Position numbers and translations under genes: made by a program
Part shown: piece after piece, positions 7,788 through 16,995 of the stretch
How the letters are laid out: every line of letters starts with the position of its first letter
How positions within the stretch are numbered: position 1 is the first letter of the stretch
The notes under the pieces: model-generated
Database searches by the model: none
What the model saw: only the letters and a program-made list of their open reading frames with translations
Told to the model about the DNA's origin: nothing
Assembly (NCBI GenBank): GCA_031552405.1
Contig: JAVBMN010000018.1
Location: 62,001-126,000, forward strand
Direction: 5' to 3'
Source of the DNA: UBA1794 sp031552405
GTDB lineage: Bacteria; Bacteroidota; Bacteroidia; Bacteroidales; Bacteroidaceae
Length of the DNA stretch: 64,000 nt

Positions 7788-9782
7788 ATGAAACGAATTT
7801 TTACTAAAACAGCAGTATGCTGCATGGCAGCATCAGCCATGCTACTCACAGCATGTAATGATAACAGTGAGTATTTAGCCCCCGGTGGTAACACCGCAGA
7901 AGGGCCTTCTCTCAAGAGCTTTTCCACTACTCAGGATGTACAGTTTGATCTATCGTTTAATGTAGCCAAAGGCTATATTTCTACTTTTGATGTATATGCT
8001 GAGAATCCTCTGCAGGTAACTGTGGATGGAAGATTTGTGCTGAATACAGACTTGAGTTCTGTCGCAGCGGGTGTCTGTGAATCCGGTAAATTCAATATGA
8101 CAAAGAATATTCCGGGTTATGTAACCAAGCTTTATGCTTATTCTGAGAGTTTATTTGCACCCCTTCTGATGGAGGCTACTATCGTGAATGGTGTGGCTAA
8201 GTTTACAGAAGTTTCGTTGATGGTTGACGGTCCTGCGGTAATGGCGCAGAAACGTTCCATCGCAGATGACAAAACATATATCTACCTGCAACCGCTTAAT
8301 GCATCGCATCGTCCGGAGAATATTGACAAGGTAATAGATATTCCCAGTCAGCTCCTTATTGCTGTGGATAAAGCTTTCCCCGAAACGAAACCTGCTACTG
8401 CTCCTTATATCCGCGAAGCTTCATTGGAACTTACAAAGGATGCTGAAATCTGGATTACTCCTTTGAAGACTGGATGTGCACTCAAAAACTCATTAGGCTA
8501 TTTCTGTTATAATGGCCCGAAAGAAGACTTAGCAAACTTGGATCCAAGTCAGATTGATGAAAAGGAAATCATTGCATTCCCTTGGGCGCAATTGCAAACG
8601 GGAGCTAACAATGCTTTGGCTCAGGATGGTTTACATGTGGGTGACGGCTTCCAGTTGAAGTACTATGACAAGGCCACAGGTCAGTTAGTAAATACTTTCC
8701 CCGCCGGAACCACCATCGTATGGGTACTGCATGCAAGAGCATTTGATGAGAAAACTCAGCTGACAAATGCGGGTTATAAAGAAATGTATCGCTTCTATTC
8801 CATTCCCAGTTGGAACAAGGAACAGGAAGACCACACCATTTATTTTGAGTTTACTCATAATAACCGTAGCTTCCTTTGCTTTGGATTTGAGGACAGAGAG
8901 TTCTTCAGAGAAGAAAATGGACAGCAGGTATCCAATAGCGACCGCGATTACAATGACCTGATCTTCTGTATGGAGCTAAACCCGGAAGATGCGGTAACGC
9001 CTCCCCCTGCTATCGATATTGATGATAACGACTATATCACGAAGCACGAAGAGCGTAAAGGCGTTTTGGCTTTCGAAGACCTCTGGCCTTCTAAGGGTGA
9101 TTACGATATGAACGACGTGGTACTTACTTACGAATCAGATATTACTTATAGATGTAAGGCAGTGGCTACCGGAAGTGTGAGTGTTACTAAGATTGAAGAT
9201 ACCTTTACCTTCCTGCATGCTGGTGCTTCACTGAACAATGCCTTCTTTTATAAGGTAGATGTCAACCCTGCATTTGTAGTGAACAATGAGGTGCTGATTG
9301 ATGGAGTTGCTTCTCCGATTCGTCCTGATGGTGATGGCTTCATCGTGGATCTTTGTCCTAATGTGAATCAAGTGATTACTCCGTATCTGTATGGTTGTAC
9401 TCCCAAGGTTTATAAGGTGGAAATCAACTTCACCTTCGGTAAAGTTCTGCAGAATACTTTTGCACCCCTCGCTGCTCCTTATAATCCTTTCATCGCTCCG
9501 AATGAGAAACCCGGAGTAGAGGTACACCTTCCGTTGTATGCTCCTACATCTGGTGCTGCTTTGTCTTACTTCGGAACAAATGATGATAAGTCGGATCTGG
9601 AGAACAAGATCTATTACGTGAGAGGTCTTAGCGTACAGTATCCCTTTGCTATCCATCTGTCGGGTGTGACCAAGTTTAAAATACCTCTTGAGGCGAAACC
9701 GATTGACGTGACTTACCCGCGTTATACAAACTGGGTAGAGTCTAATTTTCAGGCTGATAAGGACTGGTATGTAGGGAACTAA
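7788..9782 (+). CDS. LruC/DUF4842-domain surface lipoprotein
   Basis: The 664-residue protein begins with a lipoprotein signal peptide ending L-L-T-A-C (C23), followed by N-D-N-S-E. Acidic residues just after the lipid cysteine are known in Bacteroidota as a surface-export signal. Two related motifs lie in the second half: a DUF4114-like S-D-R-D-Y-N-D-L-I-F near 383-393 and a DUF4842-like G-D-Y-D-M-N-D-V-V-L near 431-441. These D-Y-N-D type loops characterise LruC-domain proteins and may bind calcium (inference). A shorter relative is encoded at 44318-45412. It is a single-gene unit with its own promoter and terminator. The biological role is unknown. Confidence 0.85.
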   Translation: MKRIFTKTAVCCMAASAMLLTACNDNSEYLAPGGNTAEGPSLKSFSTTQDVQFDLSFNVAKGYISTFDVYAENPLQVTVDGRFVLNTDLSSVAAGVCESGKFNMTKNIPGYVTKLYAYSESLFAPLLMEATIVNGVAKFTEVSLMVDGPAVMAQKRSIADDKTYIYLQPLNASHRPENIDKVIDIPSQLLIAVDKAFPETKPATAPYIREASLELTKDAEIWITPLKTGCALKNSLGYFCYNGPKEDLANLDPSQIDEKEIIAFPWAQLQTGANNALAQDGLHVGDGFQLKYYDKATGQLVNTFPAGTTIVWVLHARAFDEKTQLTNAGYKEMYRFYSIPSWNKEQEDHTIYFEFTHNNRSFLCFGFEDREFFREENGQQVSNSDRDYNDLIFCMELNPEDAVTPPPAIDIDDNDYITKHEERKGVLAFEDLWPSKGDYDMNDVVLTYESDITYRCKAVATGSVSVTKIEDTFTFLHAGASLNNAFFYKVDVNPAFVVNNEVLIDGVASPIRPDGDGFIVDLCPNVNQVITPYLYGCTPKVYKVEINFTFGKVLQNTFAPLAAPYNPFIAPNEKPGVEVHLPLYAPTSGAALSYFGTNDDKSDLENKIYYVRGLSVQYPFAIHLSGVTKFKIPLEAKPIDVTYPRYTNWVESNFQADKDWYVGN

Positions 9783-9801
9783 TATAGCTCTATATATAAC
9801 G

Positions 9802-9846
9802 CAAAGCGGGGTGGACCATTGGGTTCACCCTGCTTTGTTTTTTCTT
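9802..9846 (+). terminator. Rho-independent terminator of the LruC gene
   Basis: A 16-bp stem (9802-9817 with 9822-9837, two mismatched or wobble positions) with a 4-nt loop is followed by a long T-rich run. Confidence 0.85.
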
Positions 9847-9862
9847 TTTTTTGTTGATTGCT

Positions 9863-9871
9863 CAATGTAGC
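9863..9871. repeat. Target-site duplication, left copy
   Basis: CAATGTAGC flanks the left end of the insertion sequence; the identical word is at 11056-11064. The next base is also C on both sides, so the duplication may be 9 or 10 bp. Confidence 0.75.
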
Positions 9872-11055
9872 CATAAGTGTCCACTAAAAATTGGACACGA
9901 TTAAAAGTTAAATAAATTCGGTTCACTTGAGCCATAGAGGTCTTTGACTTCGACACTTTTCTTGTCTCATTTTTACAAATCGCTGTTAATTAGCCAGATG
10001 CAGATTTCGGGACACCTATTTGGGTGTCCCAGCATAAAATAGTGCTATATTTGTGGTATGTTCGTACGCAAGAAGAAAAACCCAAGTGGGGTTATAAGTG
10101 TCCAGATTATCGACAAGAGTCGTGGCAGATACAAAGTCCTCCAGACAATCGGTCACAGTTCCGATGCCTTGGAGGTTGAATATCTCTGCCAACAGGACAA
10201 GAAATGGATTTCCGTCCATTGTGGGGATTATGATATGTTTGCAGTGGCTGAAAAGGAGCAAGAGGAAATGCAGGTCATAGAGTATTTTTTAAGTAACGAG
10301 GAAAATATTTTACTCAATGGCACTCAATTGATCCTTTTAATAAGGTTTTTCGTCTTGTAGGCTTTGATGCAATCGAAGATGACATTCTCAAGCATTTGGT
10401 TATCGCCCGTTTGTGTCAACCGGCAAGCAAAGCCGGTACCGTTGATTATTTGAAGTCCCACTTTGATGAAGATGTTGAACTCCATAAGATTTATCGTTAT
10501 TTAGACCGCTTGCACAATACTTTACAGAATAAGATTCAGCAAATTAGCGTGGAGCATACCCGTAGGATTTTAGGAGGTACTATCGGGCTTGTCTTTTACG
10601 ATGTGACCACCCTTTACTTCGAGGTTGACCACAGCGATGAGTTGCGTGAAAGAGGTTTCTCAAAGGATGGAAAACACGCCCAACCGCAAGTGGTACTCGG
10701 CCTTTTAGTCAGCCGTGATGGTTATCCGCTTTCATACTCACTTTTTAATGGTTCCCAGTACGAAGACAGAACTATGCTTCCTATAGTCGAAGATTTCAAA
10801 TATCATCGTAAGTGGCTGATTTTAAATAGTATAACTTTTAACATACCTGTCGCCTTCATACTTGCGGATGAGATAACTGAAGTGATTTCGATCCATAACC
10901 TAGGTTAATTGGGCAAAACGTACTTGTCTCTATGCATAACGGTCTGATTGTGACCGCAAAAGTGATTTCAAATCCGTTGACTCCAAAATCGATGACAACA
11001 AATTGAATATCAATTATTTCAAGGAACTCTTGTGAATTTTTAGTGGACACTAATG
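9872..11055 (+). mobile_element. Decayed IS4-superfamily (IS1634-like) insertion sequence
   Basis: The element is about 1,184 bp with terminal inverted repeats. The inner 16 bp GTGTCCACTAAAAATT (9877-9892) is perfectly repeated inverted at 11035-11050, and the match extends outward to 20-21 bp with one mismatch. It is flanked by a 9-10 bp direct repeat, typical of a genuine transposition product. The only cargo is a broken transposase. At about 1.2 kb it is shorter than the 1.5-2 kb usual for IS1634-type elements, which agrees with an internal deletion. The family assignment rests on transposase similarity recalled from memory. Confidence 0.8.
10058..11035 (+). pseudogene. Broken transposase gene (frameshift plus internal deletion)
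   Basis: Reading starts at 10058 (M-F-V-R-K-K-K-N), typical of IS1634-like transposases. The frame then shifts around 10320-10330 and resumes in another frame with D-P-F-N-K-V-F-R-L-V-G-F-D-A-I-E-D-D and D-V-T-T-L-Y-F-E, which contains the first catalytic aspartate of the DDE domain. After about position 10800 the transposase sequence is lost, so most of the catalytic core is missing. A last 20 or so codons in yet another frame (V-D-S-K-I-D-D-N-K-L-N-I-N-Y-F) end in TGA at 11033-11035, just before the right inverted repeat. The gene cannot make an active enzyme. Confidence 0.85.
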
Positions 11056-11216
11056 CAATGTAGCCTTTATCGTGTCACGGCATTCACCTTTGGCGATCAT
11101 TTGGGTTTTGCCGCCGCCGTAGCTTCTTCTATGATCTTTCCACTGATTGTGGGCAAGCTGACAGGGATATGACAGCCGTCTTTCTGAGCATGGCGATTGA
11201 CGCCGAAGTACAATAG
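11056..11216 (+). pseudogene. Remnant of a membrane transporter gene, 3' end only
   Basis: Immediately right of the IS, one frame reads a hydrophobic stretch with G-D-H-L-G-F-A-A-A-V and I-F-P-L-I-V-G-K-L-T-G, ending at a TGA near 11170. After a one-base shift it continues M-T-A-V-F-L-S-M-A-I and stops at TAG 11214-11216. This resembles the last membrane segments of a major-facilitator-type permease. No upstream portion exists left of the IS (only a terminator is present there), so the gene was already truncated or was deleted. Family identity is tentative. The first copy-flanking word CAATGTAGC at 11056-11064 is the right target duplication. Confidence 0.4.
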
Positions 11217-11232
11217 CGAAGTAGAGAAGGGA

Positions 11233-12336
11233 TTAATAGCTGGCCAGCTTGATGATCTCTTCCGGGGCTGCACCTATTTTTATCTGGATGCATGATATCC
11301 CCTTGTTTTTTATTTGGAAGTTGATGCCTGTTTTTCCTGCTTCAACAGTTTGGTCGAAGATAATCTCAGCCCGCCCTTCTACAGAGTACAAATTCACTTG
11401 TACATGTGCCTGCTCTCTGGCTTCCCATTCAAGATAGAAATATCCTTCACCTAGTTGCATGTAGGAAATGTTCGACAGTTCTTCAGGTTTGTTGACAGGG
11501 TTTATCAAGTCCCTCAGGGCTTGATCGTTGTGTGTGGTGGCTGCATAGTGAGCAGCGCTTTGTGCCAGGTCTACTTGTTCCTGAGCGAAGTTGCTGGTAT
11601 ATTGATTCCCTATAGGGGATTTCCCTGTAATTATCTCCAGCCAAGTGCATGCGGCTATATATTGTCCCAATGAGTTCAGGTGGTACCCATCTTTACAGAA
11701 TGCATCACCAAGAATACTGCGGGCGTATTGAATAGCTGTTCCTGCAGGGATAACTGTTGGTATGTCAGCCATCTCTGCACCTTGTGCAGAAGCTTCTACA
11801 ATTGCCTTATACATCTGCTTTTGATTGTTGTCGTAATATACAAACCCTGGATGGGTACTGCTTTGATCATAAGCCCATGTCTGATGAAAGGCTAATTTGG
11901 GATTTGGTTTGACACTGCGCTCCCTGACATAAGCAATCAGATTGTTCAAATAGGGGAAAAACGTATTGACCATCCCTGAGAATCCACTGTATTGTTGGAA
12001 AGTAATATAATCCCATTTATCATCAGCCAGCGCGTGACTGATGGTTGCCTTCTCCGGCAGAGAGAATATGCCTACCTTGTTGGTTTTGATATATTCATAA
12101 TCAGGTCTGTCTTTATATGCATTTTCCCAATGCGTCTCCAGTGTGCCTGATGCAATATGTAGATGGCCTAATATCAGCGGGGTGTTCTGAGCTCTGCTCA
12201 ATGCACTCAGATGAACCGTTACAGCATCTAAGGAAAAACTATTACCAATAGCTAATATCCGAATAGTGTCTTGCCCGTAAGAGAAAGGGTGAGATTTTAT
12301 TAGTATAAATAATAGAATGAGATATTTAAGACTCAT
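11233..12336 (-). CDS. DUF4886 SGNH-type secreted hydrolase
   Basis: The chosen start (M-S-L-K-Y-L-I-L-L-F) gives 367 residues with a signal peptide; an in-frame ATG at 12363 would add nine residues. The mature part begins with I-R-I-L-A-I-G-N-S-F-S, the serine block of SGNH/GDSL hydrolases, and carries the distal D-G-Y-H-L-N-S-L-G-Q-Y, which supplies the Asp-His pair. The family (DUF4886) is common in Bacteroidota gut species, usually as presumptive carbohydrate esterases. The last 90 or so residues look like a separate beta-rich domain. Substrate unknown. It sits downstream of the kinase-AmpG operon but has its own promoter box at 12382-12389. Confidence 0.85.
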   Translation of the reverse strand: MSLKYLILLFILIKSHPFSYGQDTIRILAIGNSFSLDAVTVHLSALSRAQNTPLILGHLHIASGTLETHWENAYKDRPDYEYIKTNKVGIFSLPEKATISHALADDKWDYITFQQYSGFSGMVNTFFPYLNNLIAYVRERSVKPNPKLAFHQTWAYDQSSTHPGFVYYDNNQKQMYKAIVEASAQGAEMADIPTVIPAGTAIQYARSILGDAFCKDGYHLNSLGQYIAACTWLEIITGKSPIGNQYTSNFAQEQVDLAQSAAHYAATTHNDQALRDLINPVNKPEELSNISYMQLGEGYFYLEWEAREQAHVQVNLYSVEGRAEIIFDQTVEAGKTGINFQIKNKGISCIQIKIGAAPEEIIKLASY

Positions 12337-12381
12337 CTTTGACGGGAGAAGAGATGTCCTCATAGCAGATGTATTTTAGTA

Positions 12382-12389
12382 CAAATATA
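12382..12389 (-). promoter_or_regulatory. Promoter box for DUF4886 gene
   Basis: The minus strand reads TATATTTG, 46 nt upstream of the preferred start at 12336. Confidence 0.6.
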
Positions 12390-12512
12390 CACACAGAAGA
12401 GAATAATAGATTCAGGCAAGGACTGTTTTTGTGTTTTATTAACCTATGAGTAGCGCAGGGTAGAGCTTTCGATGCTTCAAATTCGACCTTCGGAAGCAGC
12501 AAGGCTTGGTTG

Positions 12513-13391
12513 TTAAGCTTGCTTCTTATCTGAATGATAGCGCAACAGCCCGTCAAGAGGTGAGCGGGTTATAGTACCCAAAGTGATGCCCAACGAGGTG
12601 GCTGCCTGGCGTATCAAATCTTGATAATAGTATGCCACGGAACCGGTGAGGTGTACGGGGTACTGCAGATAGATGTCTTTGTACCGCATAACGTTTCGGC
12701 GGAAAAAGGCTGTAAAAGCGTTCTCTACAAGATTATATACAGAAGGGTCATCAAGATGTGCATGTAGGAAAGGAGAGAAGCTGGCCAGAAAGCGATTGGG
12801 GAAGGGTTGACGATATACTTTTTCAATAATATCGGCGGGAGTCAGCGAGTAGTGTCTTAGGAACTCTTCACGCAGTGAGGCAGGAAGTTGGCCTTTTAGT
12901 AAATCGCCCACCAGAAGTCGGCCCAGTACCGCCCCGCTTCCTTCGTCGCCAAGGATGAAGCCCAAAGAAGAAACATTGGCACGGATTATCTGTCCGTCAT
13001 AGTGGCAGGAGTTGGATCCAGTGCCTAGGATACAGGCGATTCCCTCCTGCGTGCCACACAAGGCGCGGGCTGCACCTAGCAGATCACCTGCTACTTCCAG
13101 TTGCTCAAAGGGATAATCGGTTAGAGTATTCCGGATAGCTTTTTCTACAAGAGGTGTTTTCTCAGGCGTGCATCCAGCGCCATAGAAGAAAAGAGAGAGC
13201 CGGGCGCATCCTTTCATGAAAGGATGTAGGTATTCTTCAACTTGTCTAAGGGTTACTTTCATCTCTGTCACCGATTGAAAAAAGGGATTCATCCCAGGTG
13301 AAGTAAAGCGGGTTATTTCACCTTGTCCTGTTTCCGCCAAAAGCCAATCGGCCTTGGTGGAACCACTGTCTACTATTAAGAATAGGTTCAT
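12513..13391 (-). CDS. BadF/BadG/BcrA/BcrD-family sugar kinase (N-acetylglucosamine/MurNAc kinase-like)
   Basis: The 292-residue ASKHA-fold ATPase shows the phosphate-1 motif D-S-G-S-T-K-A-D-W at residues 8-16 and G-T-G-S-N-S near 122, as in the N-acetylhexosamine kinases of this family. It would phosphorylate an amino sugar such as GlcNAc or MurNAc in the cytoplasm. Its start codon overlaps the stop of the upstream AmpG-like permease gene (TAATG), so translation is coupled. It is the last gene of a six-gene minus-strand operon. The transporter-kinase pairing supports a role in salvaging imported cell-wall sugars (inference). Exact substrate unknown. Confidence 0.85.
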   Translation of the reverse strand: MNLFLIVDSGSTKADWLLAETGQGEITRFTSPGMNPFFQSVTEMKVTLRQVEEYLHPFMKGCARLSLFFYGAGCTPEKTPLVEKAIRNTLTDYPFEQLEVAGDLLGAARALCGTQEGIACILGTGSNSCHYDGQIIRANVSSLGFILGDEGSGAVLGRLLVGDLLKGQLPASLREEFLRHYSLTPADIIEKVYRQPFPNRFLASFSPFLHAHLDDPSVYNLVENAFTAFFRRNVMRYKDIYLQYPVHLTGSVAYYYQDLIRQAATSLGITLGTITRSPLDGLLRYHSDKKQA

Positions 13392-14680
13392 TATTTTTTT
13401 CCAAATAAGGGGTCAATATGCTTGCGTACCATCCATGCGGCAAGGATACCAGGTAGCGTACAAAGGCACACCCACACAAAGAAGTTTGTGTATCCCAATA
13501 ATTCCTCGATTTCTCCGGCTATCATACCCGGGAGCATCATGCCCAGCGCCATAAGACCGGTAGCTATGGAGTAATGGGCGGTTTGGTGTTTCCCTTGTGC
13601 TATATATATAATGTATAGCATGTAAGCAGCAAAGCCTATACCGTAGCCCACTTGTTCAATAGCTACAAATGTACTAATGAGGGATACAGAGTTTGGCTGC
13701 GCAGCTGCGAGGTACACATACAATATGTCGGGCAAATTAATGGCGAGTGCCATGGGTATAATGCAGCGTCGGAAACCGTAACGCGAGATAAGCCACCCCC
13801 CCAGGATGCCGCCTATCAGTAAGGCGATAACTCCGATGGTGCCATATACCATCCCCACTGTAGAGGTTGATAGCTCCAGACCTCCAGCATTGGCAGAGTC
13901 CAATAAAAAAGGAGAAGCAATCTTCACCAGTTGTGATTCGCCTAGGCGATACGAAAGGATAAAGAAAAGTATCAATCCGATATGTTTCTTCTGGAAGAAC
14001 GTGAGGAAGGTCTGTAAGAAGTCATTCCATAGCTGTCGGGCGGAAAGATCGGGGCGTTTTGCGTCTGCTGCCGGCTGTGGCAAGAATAGAGAATGGTATA
14101 ATGTAATACCTATAAATATGGCTGCCAACAGATAGAACACCAAGCTCCATGCCAGTGCCACATTTCCTGCTACGCCGGAGAAGATGCGGCCCTCAGCCAG
14201 CCAGCCGGCCAGCATTACCAGCATTCCTTGTCCGAAGATGTTGGCTAAGCGATAAAAGGTGTTACGGATGCCTACAAAGAGAGATTGATCTCCGGAGCTG
14301 AGCCCCAGCATGTAAAACCCATCTGCAGCAATGTCGTGCGTGGCAGAGCTGAATGCCAACAACCAGAAGAATGCCATGGTGGCCTGCAGGAAGAATGGCA
14401 AAGGCAAAGAAAATCCCACTCCTGCAAATGCTGCTGCACAAAGGCCCTGCATAGCAATAACCCAGGCGCGCTTCGTTTTGATGAGATCCACGAACGGACT
14501 CCACAAAGGTTTGATAACCCAAGGTAGGTATAACCAGCTGGTGTAGAAAGCAAGTTCTGCATTGGAGAGCCCCAGGTTCTTGTACATGATTACAGCAATG
14601 GTCATTACCGCTACATAGGGGAGACCTTGTGCAAAATAGAGTGTGGGAATCCATGCCCACGGGTTTCTACTTTCTTTCAT
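13391..14680 (-). CDS. AmpG-like major facilitator permease
   Basis: This 429-residue protein has about twelve membrane segments and the AmpG-type beginning W-I-P-T-L-Y-F-A-Q-G-L-P-Y, with the loop D-L-I-K-T-K-R-A-W between early helices. AmpG permeases import GlcNAc-anhydroMurNAc muropeptides released by cell-wall turnover. Its 3' end overlaps the kinase start by one base, and its 5' end overlaps the SpoIID-type gene by 14 bp, so the three are translated from one message. Relatives in the same MFS family move other solutes, so muropeptide import is inferred from context. Confidence 0.83.
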   Translation of the reverse strand: MKESRNPWAWIPTLYFAQGLPYVAVMTIAVIMYKNLGLSNAELAFYTSWLYLPWVIKPLWSPFVDLIKTKRAWVIAMQGLCAAAFAGVGFSLPLPFFLQATMAFFWLLAFSSATHDIAADGFYMLGLSSGDQSLFVGIRNTFYRLANIFGQGMLVMLAGWLAEGRIFSGVAGNVALAWSLVFYLLAAIFIGITLYHSLFLPQPAADAKRPDLSARQLWNDFLQTFLTFFQKKHIGLILFFILSYRLGESQLVKIASPFLLDSANAGGLELSTSTVGMVYGTIGVIALLIGGILGGWLISRYGFRRCIIPMALAINLPDILYVYLAAAQPNSVSLISTFVAIEQVGYGIGFAAYMLYIIYIAQGKHQTAHYSIATGLMALGMMLPGMIAGEIEELLGYTNFFVWVCLCTLPGILAAWMVRKHIDPLFGKK

Positions 14681-15974
14681 GGTTGTAACTTATTCTTTGA
14701 ATATTCGTATTTATATAATAATGCTGTAGTATAATTTTATAATCATATCCCTTTTCGCCCATAACGGCAGCACCAATCTGGCAGAGGCCTACACCGTGTC
14801 CCCAGCCGGCTCCATGGAAGACGAATTCACCCTGCACACCACGCTCTACAACAAAGGCTGAACTGTACAGATGGGATTCTGACAAGGCACTACGGATCAG
14901 CAATTCCTTCCCAATAACCATTGTGTGCCGAGAGCCTGTAATGCGTAGCCTTGAAATACGCCCTGAAACTCCGCGTTGCAGTGGTTCGAGTGCTTGTATT
15001 GTGCCGAAGTCAATATCTAACTTGCGGGCAATAAGAGCAGAGAGCTCTTCTTGAGAATAAACTACCCTCCAGCGATAGAAATCGGGCGTTTCCCGGTCGT
15101 AGTTGTTTAATATCTGTCGCAGGATGTGCTCGTCATTCACACGGCAGAAGGCCTCTGGAGAAGAATATATCCATTGCCGGGCTTCTTCCTCTATGGTGAG
15201 ATCAGGCAAGATACCCTCTCCATCTCTTTTTCCGGTAAGGTAGGGTCGGTCTGAGTCTTCCCAGCAGGTAGAAAACTGCTCCATTGCCCCTCCACAGCAT
15301 TTTGAGAAACGAGCATCACAAAGTTTTCCTTCATACATGAGAACCTCACCGCAAGTATCGCGTACTGCTACTTCTACTTGGGGGGTATATGCACGGGTGA
15401 TGCCTTGATAGCGTTGGCAATGATCGTCGGCACATACATCGAATAAAGTATGGTCCTCTCGGTCAAACCATGTGATATACTCTGTATTATCTATCGTTTC
15501 GGTTGGCTTTTCTATAGAGGGAGCTACTTTTTTCTCCCGATTTTCGATCTGCGCCAACAACCAGCTCCGGGAAATTACTGCATGTGCCTTGAGCAGGTTG
15601 GTTGAAGCAGTGGCGCTCATCTCTGAAGAGATAACGCTGGTGAGGTATTCTTCGATATGGACTTTATTGATTACCACCAGCATACCTTTGTCTGCCACAA
15701 TGCGTAAGCTTCCACGGAAATATTGGTTTTCTTTGCGCTCCCAATGAAAGTGAACGCCAATGGTTACATCGCACAACTCAAAGGAATCGGTTAATGGCGT
15801 GTTGGGTTCGAAAGACAATTCGGAATATGCTGTCCCGTTCCACAGTACTTTCCCTGCAGAACAATACAACTCCTGCGTGCCGGTTACGGTAGCATCCCCT
15901 TGCTGGAAAGTACCATGCAAGATGCATTTTACTTCAGGGGCCGAGAGGACGCCTACATGGACAAGAGGATTCAT
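14667..15974 (-). CDS. SpoIID/LytB-domain protein without signal peptide
   Basis: The 435-residue protein carries the SpoIID/LytB domain across most of its length: L-K-A-H-A-V-I-S-R-S-W near 125-135 and the C-terminal block G-A-G-W-G-H-G-V-G-L-C-Q near 398-409. SpoIID of Bacillus is a lytic transglycosylase acting on peptide-free glycan strands, and LytB is an amidase enhancer. No signal peptide or membrane helix is visible at the N-terminus (M-N-P-L-V-H-V-G-V-L), so it is probably cytoplasmic, which is odd for an enzyme of intact wall but would fit processing of imported fragments. It overlaps the permease gene and lies 10 bp after the DUF4922 gene. Confidence 0.85.
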   Translation of the reverse strand: MNPLVHVGVLSAPEVKCILHGTFQQGDATVTGTQELYCSAGKVLWNGTAYSELSFEPNTPLTDSFELCDVTIGVHFHWERKENQYFRGSLRIVADKGMLVVINKVHIEEYLTSVISSEMSATASTNLLKAHAVISRSWLLAQIENREKKVAPSIEKPTETIDNTEYITWFDREDHTLFDVCADDHCQRYQGITRAYTPQVEVAVRDTCGEVLMYEGKLCDARFSKCCGGAMEQFSTCWEDSDRPYLTGKRDGEGILPDLTIEEEARQWIYSSPEAFCRVNDEHILRQILNNYDRETPDFYRWRVVYSQEELSALIARKLDIDFGTIQALEPLQRGVSGRISRLRITGSRHTMVIGKELLIRSALSESHLYSSAFVVERGVQGEFVFHGAGWGHGVGLCQIGAAVMGEKGYDYKIILQHYYINTNIQRISYNHERK

Positions 15975-15984
15975 GATGGATCTG

Positions 15985-16971
15985 TTATTGCCTGATTAAA
16001 GTAACTATTTCTTCTATCTGGGCAGCGCTAAAGCATACCTCAGACAGGATCTGTTCCATGTCGCCGGGAGTGATTTTATCGAAATCGCGTTTTTGCGGTA
16101 CGGCAAAAAGCCCTCCCATATCTACGGCTCCGGGGCTGAGCAGAATGTGTTGGTCGCCTTGTGCATCATAACACAGCGGGCGATGCCGGGCGCGGGGAAA
16201 CAGGTAAATCACCCATTCGCCTTTTGTATACCATACCAACAGATTCATCATCGGTTCTTCCTCGGAAGGTTGTCCCATCTTTGCGGAAGTGTATTGAGCT
16301 AATGCATCGTATACCAACGAAAAGAGGTATGTGGCGGAGATCTCCTCAGTGGAATGTATCTCGAAGAAGGGGCGGGAATAGTGAGGATATATGCGTAGGG
16401 AGGCCGATTGGTATTGGGCAATCTCAGGGCCTCGAGCCTTGGGCTTTGCAAAGAACTCTTCGAACTCTATGGGTAGTATCCCTTTGCTTCCAGCTTGGAA
16501 ATGGGTATGATCGGGTGCGGAAGCTCCACAGCGTGGCCCGTTGTAGAAGATGACAAAGTCTTCCAGCTTATGAGCCAGTTGCAGCATTACCCCCAACCGG
16601 CGGGCAATGGCTTGTGGTTGGTGCTCTTCCAGTACAATAGTGAGATGCAATGGGAGGATGGGGTAGGGGTTGACCAATATCTCATATCCTTTCGGGAAAG
16701 CAATGGAATATTGTTCTGGCGGTCGGTTTGCTGCGCAAAGGAAGCATTTTCTTTCCTGTATGGCATAGGTGTCAATCCGTGCAGTGGAAGAAGTAATTCG
16801 TGCCGGATTAAATTGTAGCTTTACGGATGATTCTCCCACATTTAATGTCCGTTCCTTGACTTGTGCCAAGGCTTCTATATTATAACGTGCTGTATCCCAT
16901 AGGGCACATTGGCGTTCTACAAAACGGGGGATCAGCTTCGAGTTTAGCTCATGAGCTTGGATCGTATTCAT
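15985..16971 (-). CDS. DUF4922 GalT/HIT-superfamily nucleotidyltransferase-like protein
   Basis: The 328-residue protein resembles galactose-1-phosphate uridylyltransferase. C-F-L-C (C76, C79) matches the zinc site of GalT, and H-T-H-F-Q (H155, H157, Q159) corresponds to the H-P-H-x-Q active site of GalT or the H-x-H-x-Q of Ap4A and GDP-hexose phosphorylases. Such enzymes exchange a sugar-1-phosphate with a nucleotide through a nucleotidyl-histidine. It is assigned to DUF4922 from recalled family membership. It sits 24 bp after a glycosyltransferase gene and 10 bp before SpoIID. With the kinase in the same operon it could convert a salvaged amino-sugar phosphate to a nucleotide sugar (inference). 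Confidence 0.75.
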   Translation of the reverse strand: MNTIQAHELNSKLIPRFVERQCALWDTARYNIEALAQVKERTLNVGESSVKLQFNPARITSSTARIDTYAIQERKCFLCAANRPPEQYSIAFPKGYEILVNPYPILPLHLTIVLEEHQPQAIARRLGVMLQLAHKLEDFVIFYNGPRCGASAPDHTHFQAGSKGILPIEFEEFFAKPKARGPEIAQYQSASLRIYPHYSRPFFEIHSTEEISATYLFSLVYDALAQYTSAKMGQPSEEEPMMNLLVWYTKGEWVIYLFPRARHRPLCYDAQGDQHILLSPGAVDMGGLFAVPQKRDFDKITPGDMEQILSEVCFSAAQIEEIVTLIRQ

Positions 16972-16995
16972 ACGGGCTCCTTTGTTTTTTCCTTT

